This document shows, piece by piece, positions 36,433 to 45,992 of a stretch of DNA of 64,000 nucleotides. Where the stretch lies: positions 124,001 to 188,000 of the forward strand of contig CAVVZX010000035.1 of the NCBI GenBank assembly GCA_963752855.1, in the 5' to 3' direction. Positions within the stretch are counted from its first letter, which is position 1; each line of letters begins with the position of its first letter. Source of the DNA: DATJPW01 sp963752855 (GTDB lineage: Bacteria > Desulfobacterota > Desulfomonilia > Desulfomonilales > Desulfomonilaceae). The notes beneath the pieces were generated by a model. It was not told the DNA's origin. It ran no database searches and saw only the letters and a program-made list of their open reading frames with translations. A program made the position numbers and the translations under genes.

Positions 36433-37797
36433 TTAGATATCTTCAGGGGGAAATTCCAGCAAGTCTTTTTCGTCGTCCACGTCACCAAGATTTTCCATAT
36501 CCCTTTCATCCTGTCCATTGTTATTCCGTGGCGTCGGCCCCACGATTTCGACAATTTCCTCTCTGGTGACGTCCACAAGGCTCTCGTCGTCCAACCGCAC
36601 AGACATTGTCTCGGAAAGGGGATTATGTTTGACCACAACCCCTTGGCCCTTGGTCGTGACTATGATCCGCCCGACTTTCGGAAGGCCCTTCCTGAACTGC
36701 TCGTAAGTTTCATGTTCATAGCCTAAGCAGCACATTAATCGACCGCAAACACCCGATATTTTGGCAGGATTTAGCGACAGGTTTTGGGCCTTGGCCATTT
36801 TCACGGAAACGGGCCTGAAATCGGTCAGGAATCGGGCGCAACAGAGTTCTTGACCGCAACACGCAATACCGCCGGTCATCTTGGCCTCATGGCGAACCCC
36901 GATCTGCCGCATTTCAATGCGCACCGGAAATCGAACCACAAGTTGTTTCACAAGCTCTCGGAAGTCCACACGTCCTTCCGCGGTAAAGAAGAAGACGTAT
37001 TTCGATCCATCAAAGAAACAATCCACCCCTACGAGTTTCATGGGGAGCCCCAGAGCTTCGATTCGCTCAACGCAGTAAGCGTAGGCTTCACGCTCTTTTT
37101 GGGCCAGCCGCGCCTTTTGATCGAAATCCACTTTGCCGGCTTTTCTGATAACTTTTCGGAGCCCTTCGAGCTGAGAGGCGTCAATTTCATGCCCCGAGGG
37201 GGGCATAGCCACTCGTCCTAGCCCGAGTCCCTTCTCCGTCTTAACGATGACCCAGTCATCACTGTTTAATTCGAGGTCTCCTGCATCGAAACGATAAACT
37301 TTACACGCATATCCGAAACGGACACCCACTATGTTGATTTTGACCCGGCGTGGCCGCTTGTCTTCAGCCTGTGGAATCTGTGGCTCCGGCTCAGCCAAAT
37401 CCTCACGCGCGGGCGCCAATCCGGGTGGTTGAATATTCGACGGGGTTTCCGGTTCCGGACCTGTAACTGATTCATCGCCGATCGTTGCGGTCCGGGTTGG
37501 CGAGAATATCTTGATCGGCGTTTCCAGGATGTGAGCCTTCGTCGGCTCATCGTCCTCACGATCCGCGGGACCAGGGTCATCCCTGCCGGATTCATCAGGC
37601 TGAAAATCTCCGCTACAGCCCTCGGTCGACTCTTGAAAATCGGCACGCGCGGAATTGATCACCGCCGCGCGGTCGCCCGAACTATCATCCGGTATCTCCG
37701 GAGCCTGCGTTTGGCTCTCTGCGCGTCTCTCCTCACGGTCCGAACCCCATGAGCGCGGCAAATATGATGCATCTTTCTTGGCTTTATCAGAATCCAT
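36433..37797 (-). CDS. PSP1/RicT-like iron-sulfur protein with a long acidic disordered N terminus
   Basis: A 454-residue protein. Residues 1 to about 155 are Asp/Glu/Pro-rich and look disordered. The rest is a PSP1 domain with the cysteine pattern of the YaaT/RicT family: GVRFGYACKVYRFDAGDL, VGVDCFFDGSKYVFFFTAEG, GGIACCGQELCCARFLTDF and GVCGRLMCCLGYEHETYEQF. In Bacillus, RicT works with RicA and RicF in a complex carrying iron-sulfur clusters that promotes RNase Y processing. ATG 37797 is five bases after the holB stop, so the two are translationally coupled; the holB neighbour is the usual one in many bacteria. Confidence 0.85.
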   Translation of the reverse strand: MDSDKAKKDASYLPRSWGSDREERRAESQTQAPEIPDDSSGDRAAVINSARADFQESTEGCSGDFQPDESGRDDPGPADREDDEPTKAHILETPIKIFSPTRTATIGDESVTGPEPETPSNIQPPGLAPAREDLAEPEPQIPQAEDKRPRRVKINIVGVRFGYACKVYRFDAGDLELNSDDWVIVKTEKGLGLGRVAMPPSGHEIDASQLEGLRKVIRKAGKVDFDQKARLAQKEREAYAYCVERIEALGLPMKLVGVDCFFDGSKYVFFFTAEGRVDFRELVKQLVVRFPVRIEMRQIGVRHEAKMTGGIACCGQELCCARFLTDFRPVSVKMAKAQNLSLNPAKISGVCGRLMCCLGYEHETYEQFRKGLPKVGRIIVTTKGQGVVVKHNPLSETMSVRLDDESLVDVTREEIVEIVGPTPRNNNGQDERDMENLGDVDDEKDLLEFPPEDI

Positions 37798-37801
37798 ACT
37801 A

Positions 37802-38830
37802 TTATCTTTCGCCAGCCGAGAGGCGCTCCGCAATTCGCGGGGTCGACTCGGCGAGAATTCGGCGTATTCGGAGAAGCAGCACATCCATTGTCAGATTACG
37901 GTTAACGTTGATTTCAGCTTCAACAAGTTCCGAGGCTCTGACGAGTTCATCGTAAGTCGAAAAGAGCTGCTCCTTAGTAAGATGTTCGGCTGAGAAAACT
38001 ATTCTGTCAAGCAAATCGGAGTTGATGACTTCCGATCCGACAGAACTTTCTTTCACCGCCAGAAGATCGCGAACCCACGATATTGCAATTCCTATGGCAT
38101 CAAGGGCCAAGTCCCTGTCCTTCGATAGCTCTGCTGACAGCTCCAGATTAGCACGAATTCCGACACTTTGGGAGTCCGCCAGCATGTCGATCATTTGTCG
38201 CCTGAGGTCCAGGAAATGGGATGCGCTCATTTCCAAGGCGCGGGCCACACTTCCACCTGACGTAGCGGCGACTAATGCGACCTTCTCAGGATCCAAGCCT
38301 TGCCGTTCCAGAATTTCCGCTAATATGTCGTTTCTAATAGGTCCGAATCTTATGCGACGACATCGGGACCTGACTGTGGGCAATAGTAGAAAAGGCTTGG
38401 AAGTCACCAATATCAAAACCCTACCGGCCGGCGGCTCTTCCAGGGTCTTCAGGAGAGCGTTCTGCGCGGCGCGGTTCATGCTGTGGGCATCATCTACAAT
38501 GGCTACCCTGTAAAATCCTTCAATCGGAGCGAACTGGAAAAAGCTTTGAATCTGTCTCACTCGGTCGATGCGTATCATGCCTCTCAAGGGCTTCTCAATA
38601 ATAAAGTCAGGGTGTTTTTCCTCACATATTCGGCGGCAGACGGGACAGGAAGCGCTGGAATCGTCCTGTGGGTGCGGACAGTTGAGCATCGCGGCAAATC
38701 TAACCGCCACCAATTTCTTTCCGATCCCCTCAGGACCGGAAAAAAGATACGCATGAGCAGGACGTGCTCCGGCAACAGTTTGCCTGAGCAAATTCAAAAT
38801 GCGTTCGTGTCCAAGCGGAGGAGGATTCAT
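37802..38830 (-). CDS. holB: DNA polymerase III delta-prime subunit
   Basis: A 342-residue clamp-loader subunit. The AAA+ core shows AYLFSGPEGIGKKLVAVRF (Walker A), a zinc site (LNCPHP to CPVCRRICEEKHPDF), IRIDRVRQIQSFF, VAIVDDAHSMNRAAQNALLK (Walker B region), LEEPPAGRVLILVTSKP and the sensor region LLPTVRSRCRRIRF. The frame is intact and close to the usual length. In related genomes tmk commonly precedes holB; here secF does, with 25 bp between. Confidence 0.92.
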   Translation of the reverse strand: MNPPPLGHERILNLLRQTVAGARPAHAYLFSGPEGIGKKLVAVRFAAMLNCPHPQDDSSASCPVCRRICEEKHPDFIIEKPLRGMIRIDRVRQIQSFFQFAPIEGFYRVAIVDDAHSMNRAAQNALLKTLEEPPAGRVLILVTSKPFLLLPTVRSRCRRIRFGPIRNDILAEILERQGLDPEKVALVAATSGGSVARALEMSASHFLDLRRQMIDMLADSQSVGIRANLELSAELSKDRDLALDAIGIAISWVRDLLAVKESSVGSEVINSDLLDRIVFSAEHLTKEQLFSTYDELVRASELVEAEINVNRNLTMDVLLLRIRRILAESTPRIAERLSAGER

Positions 38831-38855
38831 AGACAGAATCGTGGCCGGCAGTTAT

Positions 38856-39764
38856 TTACCCTCCACGTTTGACGGGAAAATAACGGTCGAGTTCCAGAAC
38901 CAAGGGTGTGGCGACGAAAATTGAAGAATATGTTCCAAAAATTATTCCTACGATGAGCGCCCAAGCAAAATCTCTGAGGGCGGTAGTTTCGAAGACCAGA
39001 AAAGCCACTACGGAAAGCATGGTAAATCCACTCGTAAGCAGGGTCCGGGAAAGCGTCTGATTAATGGATGCGTTAAAGACCTGAATAAGAGGCTGCTTTT
39101 TCATCGTTCTTAGATTCTCTCTTATTCTGTCGCAGACAACGATGGTGTCATTGACATCATAACCTATTATTGTCAGCATTGCGGCAAGAATGGTGAGATT
39201 GAATTCCTTGCCGGTCCAGGCGAAAAATCCATAAACAATAAGCAAGTCGTGAACAAGGCAAAAGATGGCGCCCAAACCCATCGTGAATGTGAAACGGAAT
39301 GCCATGTAAATGAGGAGTAGACCGAGGGCAATAACTGTGGCCCAGATTGCGGATTCCTGAAGGTCCTTCCCGACCTTTGGCCCCACTGCCTCAAGGCTGC
39401 GTATTTCTGTGGCGCCTTTACCGAATTTGTTGTCCAACAATTCTTTTATACGTTGCGAAAGTTTGTCGGTTCCTTCTTTAGGCAGCTCCATCCGAATCAC
39501 GAATTCTTCGGTAGTGGCTGAGAATTTCTGGACTACAAGATTTTCCCCGAGAGGCGCCAGAGCCTCTCTCACATGATCCGTGTCTACCGTTTTGTTGAAA
39601 CGCACCTGGGCCAAAACGCCGCCGCTGAAATCAACGCCAAGATGCACATGGCCTTTGATTGGAATGGATAACAAAGACAAAACCAGGCATACGGTGGTAA
39701 ACGCATATGCGTAGTATCGATTTCCAAGAAAATTTATATTCGTGTTCGGTTTTATTAACTCCAC
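38856..39764 (-). CDS. secF: protein translocase subunit SecF
   Basis: A 302-residue inner-membrane protein. It has the SecF N-terminal KGHVHLGVDFSGGVLAQV and its periplasmic domain (FVIRMELPKEG), followed by five membrane helices including TVIALGLLLIYMAFRFTF and the conserved ILAAMLTIIGYDVNDTIVVC with DRIRENLR and NASINQTLSRTLLTS. With SecD and YajC it uses the proton gradient to assist late steps of Sec export. It follows secD by 72 bp on the same strand. Frame intact. Confidence 0.96.
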   Translation of the reverse strand: MELIKPNTNINFLGNRYYAYAFTTVCLVLSLLSIPIKGHVHLGVDFSGGVLAQVRFNKTVDTDHVREALAPLGENLVVQKFSATTEEFVIRMELPKEGTDKLSQRIKELLDNKFGKGATEIRSLEAVGPKVGKDLQESAIWATVIALGLLLIYMAFRFTFTMGLGAIFCLVHDLLIVYGFFAWTGKEFNLTILAAMLTIIGYDVNDTIVVCDRIRENLRTMKKQPLIQVFNASINQTLSRTLLTSGFTMLSVVAFLVFETTALRDFAWALIVGIIFGTYSSIFVATPLVLELDRYFPVKRGG

Positions 39765-39836
39765 CGGTCTTATCCTTTGAAATTTAATAAATCATTCTTG
39801 AAACATGCCGGGTCTCGAACTTTACCGGCAAATACC

Positions 39837-41448
39837 TTAGATGCTCAGTTGCTTGATGCGCTTAACATCAAAGAAGAAATCAAAAATAGTACGGGTAAGG
39901 AAATAGGCCGTAAATAGAGAGATCACAAGACCTATGCATAAAGTAACCGCAAAACCCTTTATCGGCCCTGTGCCAAACTGGATGAGGGGAAGAGCCGCCA
40001 AGATGTTTGTGACGTGTGTGTCCAAAATAGTTATAAACGCCTTGGTATATCCATTGTCCATCGCAGCTCTAGCTGATTTTCCCGTTCGAAGTTCCTCTCT
40101 CACCCTCTCGAATATCAAGTATGTTCGCATCAATGGCCATACCTATTGTCAGAGCGACTCCGGCAAGTCCCGGAAGGGTGAGTGTGGCCCGCAATCCAGG
40201 CGAAACCATGACCGCCATGATTAATAGCAGGTTTGTGACCAGAGCAATGTCCGCTACAATTCCGGACCATCTGTAATATATGGCCATACCAATAGCGATA
40301 AGAATTATTCCCAGCAATATCGCATTGCGGCCGAGGCGAATCGAATCCTCACCCAATGACGGCCCAACGTTTCGCTGGTCCAGAATTTTTACCGGAGCGG
40401 GTAAGGAACCGGCGCGAAGAACCAGCGCAAGATCATGCGCTTCTTCGGCTGTGAATGTTCCTTCAATTATAGCGGCCCCACCGGAGATCCGGTCCTTTAT
40501 CACAGGCGCAGAGTAAATTCTGTTGTCCAAGATAATTGCAAGCTTCTCTCCGACATGCTCCCCGGTTATTCTCTCGAATGCCTGGGCTCCCTGTCGATTA
40601 AAATCCATGTGGACGATCATTCGACCCATGTTGTCCGGATGGACCTTTGCATCGGTGATTACGTCCCCTGTCAGAAGGATCTGCTTCTTCAAAAGCAACG
40701 GAGTACGAGTGACTGTGCGTGTTTTAGGATTTCGGCGCATCTCGTAAAGGACTTCATCACCCGCGGGGACATCTCCTTTGAGCGCGGCGCTTAAGTCACC
40801 TTTTTCGTCCACCAACTTGAATTCCAGCCGCGCAGTTCTCTTGATGATTTCTATAGCCCTGTTAATATCCTCCGCCAATCCGGGCAATTGAACTATGATT
40901 CTGTCAGTTCCTTCAATTGACACATCAGGCTCGGCCACGCCGAATTGATCGACACGATTCCTAATGGTGTCCACGGCCTGACGCACAGCCCTTTGATCGG
41001 TGGATTCAACTATTTTTGGATCAAGTTGAAGCTGGATTTCAAAGCCCTTGTCAGAGGGTCCTGAAGAAATTTTCTTGAAATTCTGCAGCTTATCTAGAAC
41101 TTTTGCGTCAAACACAGGTTCCTGATCGGGGTCCTTCAAATAAACCGTCAGGCCGGTAGCGGAGGTCCGGAGGACATCATTATACCGGATCTTTACGTCC
41201 GGGTCCTTCATCAGGGACGATGTCTCGGAAACGGCTTGATCCACAAGCGCTTCCACAGCCTTTCCCGCTTCGACTTCGAGCACCAGATAAAGGCCGCCTT
41301 GGAGGTCAAGTCCTAACCGGACCGGGTTGTTCGGCAGGTATTTTGCCCACCACTGAGGCACCGGTCCGAGGGTAGGATAAACCAAGAAGAGACTGGCTGC
41401 CAGGACGGCCGCTATTAACACGATACGCCATTGTAGGCTCTGCATCAT
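39837..41448 (-). CDS. secD: protein translocase subunit SecD (one frameshift)
   Basis: Two frames encode one SecD of about 534 residues. The first (41448 to 40069) has the N-terminal helix, RLGLDLQGGLYLVLEVE, the periplasmic P1 domain (NRVDQFGVAEPDVSIEGTDR, IIVQLPGL), AQAFERITGEHVGEKLAI and the first membrane segments up to GMAIDANIL. It then breaks, but the normal continuation LIFERVREELRTGKSARAA starts in the next frame and runs to 39837 through the remaining helices (FAVTLCIGLVISLFTAYF). One extra base near 40110-40120 explains it. yajC lies 16 bp upstream. Confidence 0.92.
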
Positions 41449-41464
41449 CTTTGCGTACTCCTAA

Positions 41465-41801
41465 TTAAGTCGGCTCTATAGCGGAAGTGGAGGAGGCGAT
41501 CCCTGCTATATGCGATCTCGCTACACGCACTCGCACCTTGTCCGCGATCTCCAAAGTGACCACCTGGTCGGAAATGGCGGCTATCTTCCCGTACAGTCCG
41601 CCCTGCGTGATCACCGAGTCGCCTTTCTTAAGGTTCTCCAGCATTACTCTCTGATCTTTGGCCTTCTTTTGCTGCGGCCTTATCAGTAGAAAATAGAAGA
41701 CCACGAAAATCAATATCATGGGCAAAAAGCTCAGGAGAGTGTTCATATCACCGCCCTGGCGCTGGCCCCCCAGCGGGCATGGCATAAGCCATATCAATCA
41801 T
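41465..41801 (-). CDS. yajC: preprotein translocase subunit YajC (probable frameshift near the start)
   Basis: A protein of about 111 residues with one membrane helix (LSFLPMILIFVVFYFLLIRP) and the YajC core motif RPQQKKAKDQ, followed by LKKGDSVITQGGLYGKI. A family-like N terminus, MIDMAYAMPAGG, starts at ATG 41801 overlapping the tgt stop, but reaches the core only if one G is removed from the run of six (41766-41771). Without that change the start would be a TTG at 41797. yajC, secD and secF follow tgt in the usual order. Confidence 0.9.
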
Positions 41802-42936
41802 CGGTTTCCTCCATATTTGCTCTAAATTCCGCTGCGAAATAATTGAGCCGGTTCGTCTCGACCGCTTTTCGAATACTCTCCATCAAATCCATGTAAAAAA
41901 CAAGATTATGGACCGTCGCCAGCCGCAGGCCCAAGATCTCCTTTTCCAGGAATAGGTGCCTCAAATAGGCCCTTGAATAGTCTCTACATAACGGACATTC
42001 GCAGCGGGAATCTACGGGGAGTGAGTCATCACTGTAGCGGGCGTTTCGTATGTTCAATGGTCCGCGGGAAGTAAAAAGCATCCCGTTCCGGGCATTGCGG
42101 GTGGGAATCACGCAGTCGAACAGATCCACCCCTCTCAAAACTCCGTCCAGTATGTCCTGGGGTTTTCCAAGTCCCATGGCGTATCGAGGAGCCGTTTCCG
42201 GGAGCAAAGGAACGGTCACCTCAATCATCTCGACCATAGTCTCACGAGGTTCCCCGACGCTCAGGCCGCCGACGGCATATCCGTCCAGTCCTAATGAACC
42301 GAGGCCGAGGGCGCTCAGTCTTCTCAGGTCCGGGTACACCGACCCTTGTACTATGCCGAACAAGGCAGGGTCAACCCTTTTTTTGGCTTGCCGGCATCGC
42401 TCGGCCCAGCGAGTGGTTCTGTGTACGGCCTCTTCCGCTTCTCGTTTTTCGACCGGATAGCCTTTGACGTCGTCGAGGCACATTATGATGTCAGTTCCCA
42501 AAGATTCCTGCACGTTAACGCTGAGTTCCGGCGTGAACATATGAGAGCTTCCGTCGATGTGTGACTGAAACAGGACCCCTTCATCAGTGACTTTCCGCAG
42601 CCGTGCAAGGCTGAAAACCTGGAACCCTCCGCTGTCGGTGAGTATCGCGCCCGGCCAGTTCATGAACTCATGAAGCCCCCCCAACTGTTCTACCAGTTTG
42701 TGGCCCGGTCTCAGGTACAGATGATACGCGTTGCCAAGTATCAGCCTATATCCGATATCCCAGACTTCCCGAGCGGAAACCGTTCTAACCACCCCTCGTG
42801 TCCCGACCGGCATGAATGCGGGGGTGCGCACCTGCACGCGTCCGTTGGTTAATACGCCCGACCGGGCCAGGCTCGCGGCATCTTTATGGATAATATTGAA
42901 TCCAAAACTCATGATAGGATCGCTGGCCTCAATCAT
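41794..42936 (-). CDS. tgt: queuine tRNA-ribosyltransferase
   Basis: A 380-residue TIM-barrel enzyme that swaps guanine 34 for the queuine precursor in GUN-anticodon tRNAs. Motifs present: TPAFMPVGTRGVVRTV, NAYHLYLRPGHKLV, ILTDSGGFQVFSL with the catalytic aspartate, FGIVQGSVYPDLR, YAVGGLSVGEP, RYAMGLGKPQDILDGV, DLFDCVIPTRNARNG with the nucleophilic aspartate, and the zinc site CECPLCRDYSRAYLRHL. The start may be ATG 42936 or ATG 42912 (MSFGFNIIHKDA). It overlaps yajC. QueH is encoded in the same window. Confidence 0.96.
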   Translation of the reverse strand: MIEASDPIMSFGFNIIHKDAASLARSGVLTNGRVQVRTPAFMPVGTRGVVRTVSAREVWDIGYRLILGNAYHLYLRPGHKLVEQLGGLHEFMNWPGAILTDSGGFQVFSLARLRKVTDEGVLFQSHIDGSSHMFTPELSVNVQESLGTDIIMCLDDVKGYPVEKREAEEAVHRTTRWAERCRQAKKRVDPALFGIVQGSVYPDLRRLSALGLGSLGLDGYAVGGLSVGEPRETMVEMIEVTVPLLPETAPRYAMGLGKPQDILDGVLRGVDLFDCVIPTRNARNGMLFTSRGPLNIRNARYSDDSLPVDSRCECPLCRDYSRAYLRHLFLEKEILGLRLATVHNLVFYMDLMESIRKAVETNRLNYFAAEFRANMEETDD

Positions 42937-42998
42937 TCCGGTTGATGGTGATTCCTACGTCCAATGAAGGCAATGCCGCTGATCTTGAACAAATCCAT

Positions 42999-44651
42999 TT
43001 ATGTGGTTCCAGTCTCCCGGTCGGATATAGGAAAGTATACGTGGAAAATTGCGCCTATGCCCAGCTCGCTTTCCACCCTGATATCACCACCCATCTTTTT
43101 AACGATGCCATAGCATATGGAAAGTCCCAGGCCAGTGCCTTGCCCAACCGGCTTAGTTGTAAAAAATGGTTCAAATACTCGCATTAGATTTGCTTCGGGT
43201 ATCCCGGGACCATCATCGGCCACATCTACGACGACAGTGTTGTCATCAACTCTGCTGGTCACGGTGATGACTCCTCCTTTGTCGCCCACGGCGTCCAGGC
43301 TGTTGTTAATCAAATTAAGAAGAACTTGCTGGACTTCTGACTGTGAAACATTTACCAATGGAAGCGCTGTCTTTAAGATTCGTATTAATCTCTACATTGT
43401 TGTAATGCGCTCTCTGCTGGCATAAATCCACTACCTCTCTAATCAATTCGTTCAGTTGGGTGGACTTTACAGTGGGATCCGTTTTCCTGGCAAAACTCAA
43501 GAGCTTGTGTGTAATCTCCTTGCAGCGCCTGCCCTGGGTTTGCATTCTGTTCAGAGATTTATTAAATTCGCCCAGGTTTGGCCAGGACTGGAGTTCTTCT
43601 TCCTCCAACAAGTCTTGCATCCAACCCGCCTCCTGCAACATTATGCCCAAGGGATTGTTGACCTCATGGGCCACTCCGGCCGCCAATTCGCCGAGTGAGG
43701 CCAGTTTGCCCGCTTCGATTAACTGCTGATTGATTGCTTGCTTTTCGTGGGCTTCCTGAGCAATGTGCGTTACCATTTGTCTGGACAGGAATATGCTTGC
43801 TACGGCTATGCCGAGAATGCCAAGGAAAAACACAAATATAGCGGACCTGCGGGCCGCATACAAGTCCGCGTAGGCTTCTTTCGCGTCTTTGATGATGAAC
43901 CAAGACCCAAGCCCCATCATTCAACCGTGTCATGAGATCAAGGAACTCATTCCCTTCACTGTCGGCCTTTTCGATAATTCCCACCTCCTCGTCCGATCGT
44001 GCCTTTGAGGCAAGAAAATTCAGATAATCGTCCTTGGACAGAATCGCTTCCGGGTTGAACTCTCGTCTGTAACTCCCCATCCTTGTTGAGAATAAAGGCG
44101 GACCCGACAGGATCGGAGCCTATTTTTTCCACCAACGTTTTGAATGACTCAAAATTAATCGTGGCCCGCAAAATCCATTTTTCTCCGCCATGCTCTAGTC
44201 GAACTGCTAAGGCCAGATGAGGAGAACCTCGAAGACCGTAGAACACGTCGCTCACATAATGATCTTTCCCGAGCGCCTTCTTGAACCATTCAGCCTCAGA
44301 ATAATCCGCATTCTGCAGCTTGTAGGGTCCGGCATACGCGACTTGTTTGCCACTACCGTTTACTACGCCGAGATCCATGAAGGATGGGCCGTATTCTTCT
44401 TGGAGAACAGCGAGTCGATCTCTCAGGAAGGACGCGTCATTGAGTTGATCAAAAGTAAACGACTTTGCCTGTACTCTCAGTGCGCCGAGCCTTTCAGTCA
44501 GGAAATTTTCAATAGTTTGGCGGTGCTTGGCAATCCGTAGCTTCGAATTATTCAGGACCTTTTCTCGATAGGAAACTTGAAAATAGTGGCGGGTGATGGC
44601 AGATATGAGGATCAGCGGGACAGCCGACACAATTATGATTACAATAACCAT
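42999..44651 (-). CDS. dCache-type sensor histidine kinase (three frameshifts)
   Basis: Four frame segments together form one membrane sensor kinase. The first (from 44651) has a membrane helix (VIIIVSAVPLILISAITRHY) and an extracytoplasmic sensing domain of dCache type (QEEYGPSFMDLGVVNGSGKQ, AEWFKKALGKDHYVSDVF); the next has NPEAILSKDDYLNFLASKA and LNDGAWVLVH; then a second membrane helix and a HisKA domain (LASLGELAAGVAHEVNNPLG); and finally an HATPase_c domain (VQQVLLNLINNSLDAVGDKG, DDGPGIPEANLMRVFEPFFT, GTGLGLSICYGIV). Shifts are near 44075, 43925 and 43335. The real start may be an ATG near 44704, needing another shift. No response regulator gene adjoins it. Confidence 0.72.
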
Positions 44652-44768
44652 GTTCCTACGCAGAGATCTGTAATAGCGCTTTATCTTGATCGCTTTCGTG
44701 CTTCATTGGACTCTTTTGTCTCATTCCGCCTGTCCAGCTTCTGAAATTAGCAATGGCCAATCACTATA

Positions 44769-45737
44769 CTATAAGCCTCTGGCTCCTGTGAGATCGGCGC
44801 TCGAGAGATCAACCCGATCCAATACTGCTTGCGCCAAATTCGCCCCCGTCAAATCAGCGCCATCCAGGTTTGCTTCACTGAGGTTCGCTCCTGACAAATT
44901 GGCGCCGGCGAGAATCGCTCCCCACAGTGTGGCTCTGTTAAGCTTTGCCCCGGCCAAGTCTGCTTCCGTGAGTGTGACCTTGAACAATCTCGCGGCCGAC
45001 AGATCGGCTGAAGAAAGATCAGCTCTGAACAGCACCGCGTTAGATAAGTCAGCGCCGGACAAATCGGCGTCTATTAGCCTGGCTCCGCTTAGTCTTGCCC
45101 GTATAAGCTTGGCTCTGGAGAGATTGACTCTGTGGAGATTAGCGCCGGATAAATCGACATCTCTCAAATTGGCCTTAGACAGATTAGCCCATGCCAGCCT
45201 TGCGTTTGAGAGATCTGCCATCAGCAGGTTCACGCCGGACATCTGCGCGCCGGACAAATCAGCTTCTGACAAATTTGCCTTGTAAAGATTGGCTCCCGTA
45301 AGATTAGCCTCAGTAAGAAAAGCTTTGGTCAGACGACCTGTCAGAATTTTCGCGTCCGATAGATCTGCTCCGGTTAAATCACTCCCCTCCAAATCGGCTT
45401 CATACAGCCTAGCCTCAGTCAAATCGGCCTTTGTGAGCTTAGTCCCGCGGAAGACGCCATGCCCCAATTGTGCGCCTCGCAAATCCGCGCCGGCCAGGTT
45501 GCCAGCGGATAAATCGACGCCTAATTTCACCGCTTCTTCTACCAACTCTTTTAACGAGTCGGCCTCGCCCGTGAAAATGATCTCAGCGGTGAAACGATTT
45601 CTGATCAAGTTCAATCGAATTCCCCCGTTCGCCGCCTTAATATACCTTCTTCCCGAACATCCACCATAATTGCACGTTGAACCCCTCTCAAACCGGTCCG
45701 CCAAACTTTCGGAAGCGGGGCAAGTCCACAATGGCAA
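44769..45737 (-). CDS. pentapeptide-repeat protein
   Basis: A 322-residue protein. After about 75 residues of unrelated start (RNRFTAEIIFTGEADSLKEL), the rest is some 48 tandem A(D/N)LXX pentapeptides (ADLRGAQLGHGV, ANLSGANLSEANLDGADLTG). These fold as a right-handed quadrilateral beta-helix. Family members include gyrase-protecting DNA mimics such as Qnr, but most have unknown roles, and no specific Qnr loop signature is seen. The first 30 residues may be an over-extended start; an internal start near residue 36 would also fit. Intact frame. Confidence 0.85.
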   Translation of the reverse strand: MPLWTCPASESLADRFERGSTCNYGGCSGRRYIKAANGGIRLNLIRNRFTAEIIFTGEADSLKELVEEAVKLGVDLSAGNLAGADLRGAQLGHGVFRGTKLTKADLTEARLYEADLEGSDLTGADLSDAKILTGRLTKAFLTEANLTGANLYKANLSEADLSGAQMSGVNLLMADLSNARLAWANLSKANLRDVDLSGANLHRVNLSRAKLIRARLSGARLIDADLSGADLSNAVLFRADLSSADLSAARLFKVTLTEADLAGAKLNRATLWGAILAGANLSGANLSEANLDGADLTGANLAQAVLDRVDLSSADLTGARGL

Positions 45738-45902
45738 ATCCCAGGACGAAGATGCAGTATGTTAGCGCAGAAAATCGTCTAATTGGCGGCGTCATCAAAA
45801 ATTCCCCGACGATTTATCGCCTTAACTAAACACGCCGGTCAGCACAAGATAGATGTTTGTTTGCATTATGCTGAATGGCTCAAGATTTAACAATATTTAT
45901 AA

Positions 45903-45945
45903 ACAAAAGATCGAGGATTGAAAACCACTTGTCCAATCCTCGATC
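45903..45945 (-). terminator. intrinsic terminator after the acyl-CoA dehydrogenase gene
   Basis: GATCGAGGATTG (45909-45920) and CAATCCTCGATC (45934-45945) form a perfect 12-bp stem with a 13-base loop. On the minus strand the stem is followed by TTTTGTTTATAAAT. It lies 48 bp beyond the stop at 45993, the right distance for that gene. Confidence 0.85.
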
Positions 45946-45992
45946 TACTTGCCTACATGACTGCTGAAAAGACTATGCGCCAAGTAAAGGAA

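Noticed and set aside
40069..40133. Programmed frameshift in secD
   Set aside because: There is no slippery heptamer or stimulatory stem that I can see, secD is not known to use one, and one-base errors are widespread in this window.
44769..45737. Periodic DNA at the pentapeptide gene as a repeat array
   Set aside because: The 15-bp period follows from A(D/N)LXX codons in an intact frame on the minus strand.
45740..45902. Possible small RNA gene between the pentapeptide gene and the terminator
   Set aside because: The hairpin at 45909-45945 is well placed as the acyl-CoA dehydrogenase terminator, and no promoter pointing to it was recognised.
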